From NCBI GenBank assembly GCA_900769175.1, contig CAAGFP010000015.1, positions 1-8,206 of the forward strand: a DNA stretch of 8,206 nucleotides, written 5' to 3'. Under the pieces are notes generated by a model. It had not been told where the DNA came from. It did not search any database and saw only the letters and a list, made by a program, of their open reading frames with translations. Source of the stretch: Lachnospiraceae bacterium (GTDB taxonomy: Bacteria > Bacillota > Clostridia > Lachnospirales > Lachnospiraceae). The translations under genes and the position numbers were made by a program. This document shows positions 4,711 to 8,206 of this stretch, one piece after another (within the stretch, counting starts at the first letter, position 1; each line of letters begins with the position of its first letter).

Positions 4711-6435
4711 TTACTGAATCTTTGATTTCAATGCTTCTGTCAATGCCATAACCTTTTCCTTGGAATCTTCCAGACTGTTTCCCTTCACTCCCATGTAGAA
4801 CTTAATCTTCGGTTCCGTTCCGGAAGGTCTTGCGCAGCACCATGCATGATCCGATAAGTCAAAGTACAATACGTTTGATACCGGCAAACCGGTTTCGGTT
4901 TCTTCTCCGGTAACAAGGTTTTGAATTTTCCCGCTTCTGTAATCTCTCATAGCCTCAACCTTCCAGTCGCCGAATTCCTTCGGAGGATTGGAACGAAGTT
5001 TTTCCATGATTGCGGCAATCTGCTCACTGCCTTCTTTTCCCTTCATGGTAATGGTGTAGAGATCTTCTTTGAAATATCCGTATTTCTCATACATTTCAAT
5101 CATCATATCCCATACGGTCTTACCCTGCTTTTTGCACCATGCAGCCACTTCACAAAGACACATTACCGCAACAATGGCATCCTTATCTCTTGCATGCGTT
5201 CCGGCAAGGCATCCGTAACTTTCTTCCAGTCCGAAAACATAATGATAGGTATTATTTTCTTCAAACCACTTAATCTGCTCTCCGATATATTTAAATCCGG
5301 TCAGCACTTCAATCTGTGTTACACCGTAGTTTTTCGTAATCGCATCTGCCATATTTGTGGTAACAATGGTCTTAACCAATGCCGGATTCTTTGGCATCGT
5401 ACCGGTTGCACTTCTCTGGCTTAAAATATATTCCGCAATCAGCATTCCGGACATATTTCCGGTGAAGGATACATATTCCTTTGTTTTCGTATCGTATGCA
5501 TAAATTCCGAGACGGTCCGCATCAGGGTCTGTTGCCAGAACAATGTCCGCTCCTACCTCTTTGGCAAGTTTTAAAGCAAGCGTAAATGCTTTCGGGTCCT
5601 CGGGATTCGGATAATCCAGGGTTGTAAACTTCGGATCCGGCATTTCCTGTTCCGGTACGACATAAACATTTTTAAACCCGATTTCTTTTAAAATTCTTCT
5701 GGCCGGAACATTTCCGGTTCCATTAAACGGTGTGTAAACAATTTTCATCTCATCGGCAACTTCTTTGATAATTTCGGGATGAATAATCTGTTTCTTTAAT
5801 TCCGCCATGAACGCATCATCGATTTCAGAACCGATGGTAATATAAAGACCTGCTTTTTTAGCTTCTTCCTTATCCATCGTTTTCACTTCATGATAATCGG
5901 TTACGGCTTTCACGCAGTCGATAATTTCTATATCTTTGGGCGACGTAACCTGAGCGCCGTCTTCCCAATATACTTTGTATCCGTTGTATTCAGGAGGATT
6001 GTGACTTGCAGTAATTACGATACCTGCAGTACATTTCAGGTAACGAACGGAGAAGGAAAGCTCCGGAGTCGGTCTTAATGCATCAAACACATACGCTTTA
6101 ATTCCGTTCGCTGCCATACAAAGAGCAGCTTCATCTGCGAATTCCGGAGACATAAAACGGGAATCATAAGCAATCGAAATTCCCTTTTCCTGCGTGCCTT
6201 TACTTAAAATATAATTCGCAAGCCCCTGTGTTGCTTTACGGACGGTGTAAATATTCATACGATTGGTTCCGGCTCCGATGACGCCTCTTAATCCGCCGGT
6301 ACCGAATTCCAATTCACGATAAAATCTGTCTTCTACTTCCTTTTCGTCATTTCTGATTGCAAGAAGCTCCTGTTTTGTAGCTTCATCGAAATAATCATCC
6401 TCTAACCAGAAATTAAACTGTTCCTTATAATCCAT
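4711..6435 (-). CDS. pgcA: Alpha-phosphoglucomutase / phospho-sugar mutase (PgcA type)
   Basis: This cytoplasmic enzyme interconverts glucose-6-phosphate and glucose-1-phosphate through a phosphoserine intermediate and supplies UDP-glucose-type precursors for surface glycans. The 574-residue length fits the Bacillus PgcA (YhxB) group. All four functional sites are visible: the phosphoserine loop ITASHNPPEYNGYK (141-154, Ser144), the magnesium loop DPDADRLG (303-310), the sugar-recognition loop GLEESYG (402-408) and the phosphate-binding loop RPSGTEPKIKFY (536-547). The early FGTGGLRGVIGAGTNRMN block (44-61) is also typical of this group. ATG 6435 is preceded by AGGAGG about 11 bases upstream, slightly long but with no nearer ATG. 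The gene has its own promoter and terminator, so it seems separately expressed within the glycan cluster. Phosphomannomutase activity is a possible alternative or side activity. Confidence 0.95.
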   Translation of the reverse strand: MDYKEQFNFWLEDDYFDEATKQELLAIRNDEKEVEDRFYRELEFGTGGLRGVIGAGTNRMNIYTVRKATQGLANYILSKGTQEKGISIAYDSRFMSPEFADEAALCMAANGIKAYVFDALRPTPELSFSVRYLKCTAGIVITASHNPPEYNGYKVYWEDGAQVTSPKDIEIIDCVKAVTDYHEVKTMDKEEAKKAGLYITIGSEIDDAFMAELKKQIIHPEIIKEVADEMKIVYTPFNGTGNVPARRILKEIGFKNVYVVPEQEMPDPKFTTLDYPNPEDPKAFTLALKLAKEVGADIVLATDPDADRLGIYAYDTKTKEYVSFTGNMSGMLIAEYILSQRSATGTMPKNPALVKTIVTTNMADAITKNYGVTQIEVLTGFKYIGEQIKWFEENNTYHYVFGLEESYGCLAGTHARDKDAIVAVMCLCEVAAWCKKQGKTVWDMMIEMYEKYGYFKEDLYTITMKGKEGSEQIAAIMEKLRSNPPKEFGDWKVEAMRDYRSGKIQNLVTGEETETGLPVSNVLYFDLSDHAWCCARPSGTEPKIKFYMGVKGNSLEDSKEKVMALTEALKSKIQ

Positions 6436-6479
6436 TTATTTCTTATCCTCCTGTTTTCAGTATGAACCTATATCGTATA

Positions 6480-6508
6480 ATTTTACACGAAAAAGCTTCC
6501 TATTTCAA
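6480..6508 (-). promoter_or_regulatory. Predicted sigma-A promoter of pgcA
   Basis: On the minus strand TTGAAA (6503-6508) and TAAAAT (6480-6485) are separated by exactly 17 bases and each match consensus at 5/6 positions. The -35 box overlaps the TGA stop of the upstream glycosyltransferase gene, so the promoter is packed into the 69-bp gap. A start near 6473 would give a leader of about 38 bases carrying the AGGAGG site. No terminator lies between the two genes, so read-through from upstream can add to this promoter. Confidence 0.6.
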
Positions 6509-8206
6509 GATTTTTCCACAATACGGAGCGTATAATCAAATTTGTCTTTTGAAAAATTCGGATTATAATAAGGGTCCCCTTTTTCCAGTTCCGTTTTCCA
6601 CAATTCAGCAAATGCCCTGCATTCCGCATCAAATCTCTCCTTCGCTTCCTTCGTCTTCTCCCTGTGAAGCATGGGCACCTCATTTAAGTAGCCTTCCGCA
6701 AAAGGAGTGAATACATTTAATTTGCCTAATCTGCGAAGTTTCAGGCAAAAGTCCACATCATACAACGCAGAAACAAATCTTTCATCGAATCCGCCGACGG
6801 CGTCATAATTTTTCTTCGAAACCATCAGACAGTCTCCGCTTACCGCTGTCATATTCTGTGCATAACAAAGACGCCCCATATACCCGATATGCGAATTTCC
6901 GAATCCGTAATGAATATGTCCCGCAATATGATTCTCTCCGATTCCGAGAATCATTCCGGCATGCTGGATATCGTCATTCTCAAATAACAACTTTGCTCCG
7001 GCGGCACCCACATCTTCTCTTTGCGTATACATGAGCAATTCGGAAATAAAGTCACTAGATGCCATTAAAAGAGCGGGATGAATGAATAAAAGCATCCCTC
7101 CCGTAGCCGCTTTCGCACCAAGGTTTAGAAGCTTCGCCTTATGAAAAGCACCCTTTGAATGAACCATCCGGACCAATGCATTTTTCGACAGTTCTTCCAA
7201 AATATCGAGGCTTTCCTTTTGCCTGCTTTCATGGTCAACGATAATAATTTCAATCCGGTCATAGGAATTGTATTTCTCAATCGAATCCACGCAGGATAAA
7301 AGTTCCTTACCCGGTTCCGTACAGGGAATAATGACCGATACCTTATCTTTGGATGTGATTTCATACTGCAGACGGAATATCGTCTCAAAAGCTCTCGTGC
7401 TGGTAATTAAGGTATTGTAAATTCCGTAATGCCGTAAATGATCTGCAACTGCACGCTTTGCAGCATCGATGCAGTACAATTTCGCATTGATGTCACTTGC
7501 CACGGAACCTGCATGTGCCCTCCAGTAATATAAGATTCTGGGCACATGAACTACGTTTTTTGCCAAAGAAGTAAGCCGTAAAATCATGTCATGGTCCTGG
7601 CTTCCGTCAAATTCCGTTCTGAAAAGCTCCGTTTCAGCCAGCAATTCCTTTTTAAAGAGACTGAAATGGCAGATATAATTATTCGCCCTTAATGTATCAA
7701 TGGCATAATCCGGTTTAAAATGAAGCGTTATCATATGGTCGATACTGTTACCCGTAAACGTCGCCTCATCACAATAAACATAATCCGCCCCCTGCTCGTC
7801 AATTGCACGGCGATACTCATAGAATGCGCTGGGATGGAGAATATCATCATGATCAAAAAGACCGATGTAATCGCCCGAAGCCATCCGGTAGCATTGATTC
7901 GTATTTCCGGAAATACCTTCATTCTTTTCCAGTTTTTTATATTTTATTCTGGAATCCCGTTTCGCGTATTCCAACGAAATCTCACCGACATATGCATGGG
8001 CATCATCCGAGCCGTCCGCAAGAATCAGTTCCCAGTCCGGATAAGTCTGGTTTACCACCGAATCTATCATATCCTTTAAAAAATTCTCAGGCGTATTGTA
8101 CAACGGAACTAAAATTGAAAATGTACAGCTTCCCTGAAACGGATAAGCGGATTCCTGTTTTCTGGTTTCCTCGTTCGGGAATGACTTCGTACCCAGAAGA
8201 CCGTAG
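6505..8206 (-). CDS. Double-domain family-2 glycosyltransferase, N-terminus outside the window
   Basis: The frame stays open to the window edge, so the true start lies beyond 8206; 566 residues are visible, numbered here from the edge. The apparent TTG start at 8103 falls inside the opening strand FSILVPLYNTPENF and is not a real start. The first GT2 domain (about 29-260) is complete: NQTYPDWELILAD, NEGISGNTN, the metal motif LFDHDDIL (116-123), ANNYICHF and DGSQDHDMILRL. The second (about 287-505) starts KVSVIIPCTEPG and keeps NLGAKAATGG and the catalytic-region YDVDFCLKLRRLG (482-494), but the expected Asp-Asp metal motif is replaced by FIHPALL (374-380). The C-terminal KGDPYYNPNF is common in two-domain GT2 proteins. 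It probably adds one sugar, with the second domain perhaps structural or acceptor-binding. The pgcA promoter overlaps its stop codon. Confidence 0.92.
   Translation of the reverse strand, partial: YGLLGTKSFPNEETRKQESAYPFQGSCTFSILVPLYNTPENFLKDMIDSVVNQTYPDWELILADGSDDAHAYVGEISLEYAKRDSRIKYKKLEKNEGISGNTNQCYRMASGDYIGLFDHDDILHPSAFYEYRRAIDEQGADYVYCDEATFTGNSIDHMITLHFKPDYAIDTLRANNYICHFSLFKKELLAETELFRTEFDGSQDHDMILRLTSLAKNVVHVPRILYYWRAHAGSVASDINAKLYCIDAAKRAVADHLRHYGIYNTLITSTRAFETIFRLQYEITSKDKVSVIIPCTEPGKELLSCVDSIEKYNSYDRIEIIIVDHESRQKESLDILEELSKNALVRMVHSKGAFHKAKLLNLGAKAATGGMLLFIHPALLMASSDFISELLMYTQREDVGAAGAKLLFENDDIQHAGMILGIGENHIAGHIHYGFGNSHIGYMGRLCYAQNMTAVSGDCLMVSKKNYDAVGGFDERFVSALYDVDFCLKLRRLGKLNVFTPFAEGYLNEVPMLHREKTKEAKERFDAECRAFAELWKTELEKGDPYYNPNFSKDKFDYTLRIVEKS

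Noticed and set aside
4517..4717. Plus-strand 66-residue frame across the intergenic hairpins
   Set aside because: It runs through a string of inverted repeats and the pgcA terminator, begins against the start of a minus-strand gene, and its product looks like no protein family I know.
4921..5424. Plus-strand 167-residue frame within pgcA
   Set aside because: It is an antisense frame over an intact, motif-complete phosphoglucomutase.
6505..8103. A 532-residue glycosyltransferase starting at a TTG codon at 8103
   Set aside because: The TTG encodes Leu within the GT2 opening strand SILVPLYNTP, the frame remains open to 8206, and there is no ribosome site there. I treat the gene as partial and running off the window.

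Overview
The window reads as part of a surface-polysaccharide (exopolysaccharide or wall-linked glycan) biosynthesis locus from a Gram-positive member of the Clostridia, most likely a Lachnospiraceae-type bacterium. The grounds are a LytR-CpsA-Psr (LCP) wall ligase, AGGAGG-type ribosome binding sites, sigma-A-like promoters, moderately AT-rich DNA, and two-domain family-2 glycosyltransferases of a style I associate with that family. The taxon is inference. I see no RNA gene, CRISPR array or transposase gene.

All six recognisable genes lie on the minus strand, so transcription runs from high to low coordinates. In that order they are: a large double-domain GT2 glycosyltransferase, 5'-truncated by the window edge (6505 to >8206); an alpha-phosphoglucomutase of the PgcA type (4711-6435) with its own promoter (6480-6508) and an intrinsic terminator (4667-4701); a highly structured 194-bp intergenic segment; two translationally coupled GT2 glycosyltransferases (3188-4516 and 2217-3188, TGATG overlap); a 233-bp intergenic segment with a good promoter, two palindromes and a three-copy degenerate repeat that also encodes a doubtful 38-residue basic ORF (1984-2216); an undecaprenyl-phosphate sugar-phosphate transferase (583-1983); and, 11 bp after it, an LCP-family protein whose C-terminus is cut off by the left edge (<1 to 571).

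The genes fit one pathway. PgcA makes glucose-1-phosphate, the precursor of UDP-glucose and other nucleotide sugars. The polyprenyl-phosphate transferase loads the first sugar-phosphate onto undecaprenyl phosphate in the membrane. The GT2 enzymes extend the repeat unit in the cytoplasm. The LCP enzyme probably transfers the finished polymer from its lipid carrier to peptidoglycan. Flippase, polymerase and nucleotide-sugar genes are not in view.

The most notable signals are domain erosion in the glycosyltransferases (a second GT2 domain without its Asp-x-Asp motif in one, and only the C-terminal half of a second domain in the other), the stacked hairpins between pgcA and the glycosyltransferase pair, and the repeats and palindromes around the transferase promoter. 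I found no convincing evidence of a wholly new system; the core is a conventional glycan pathway.
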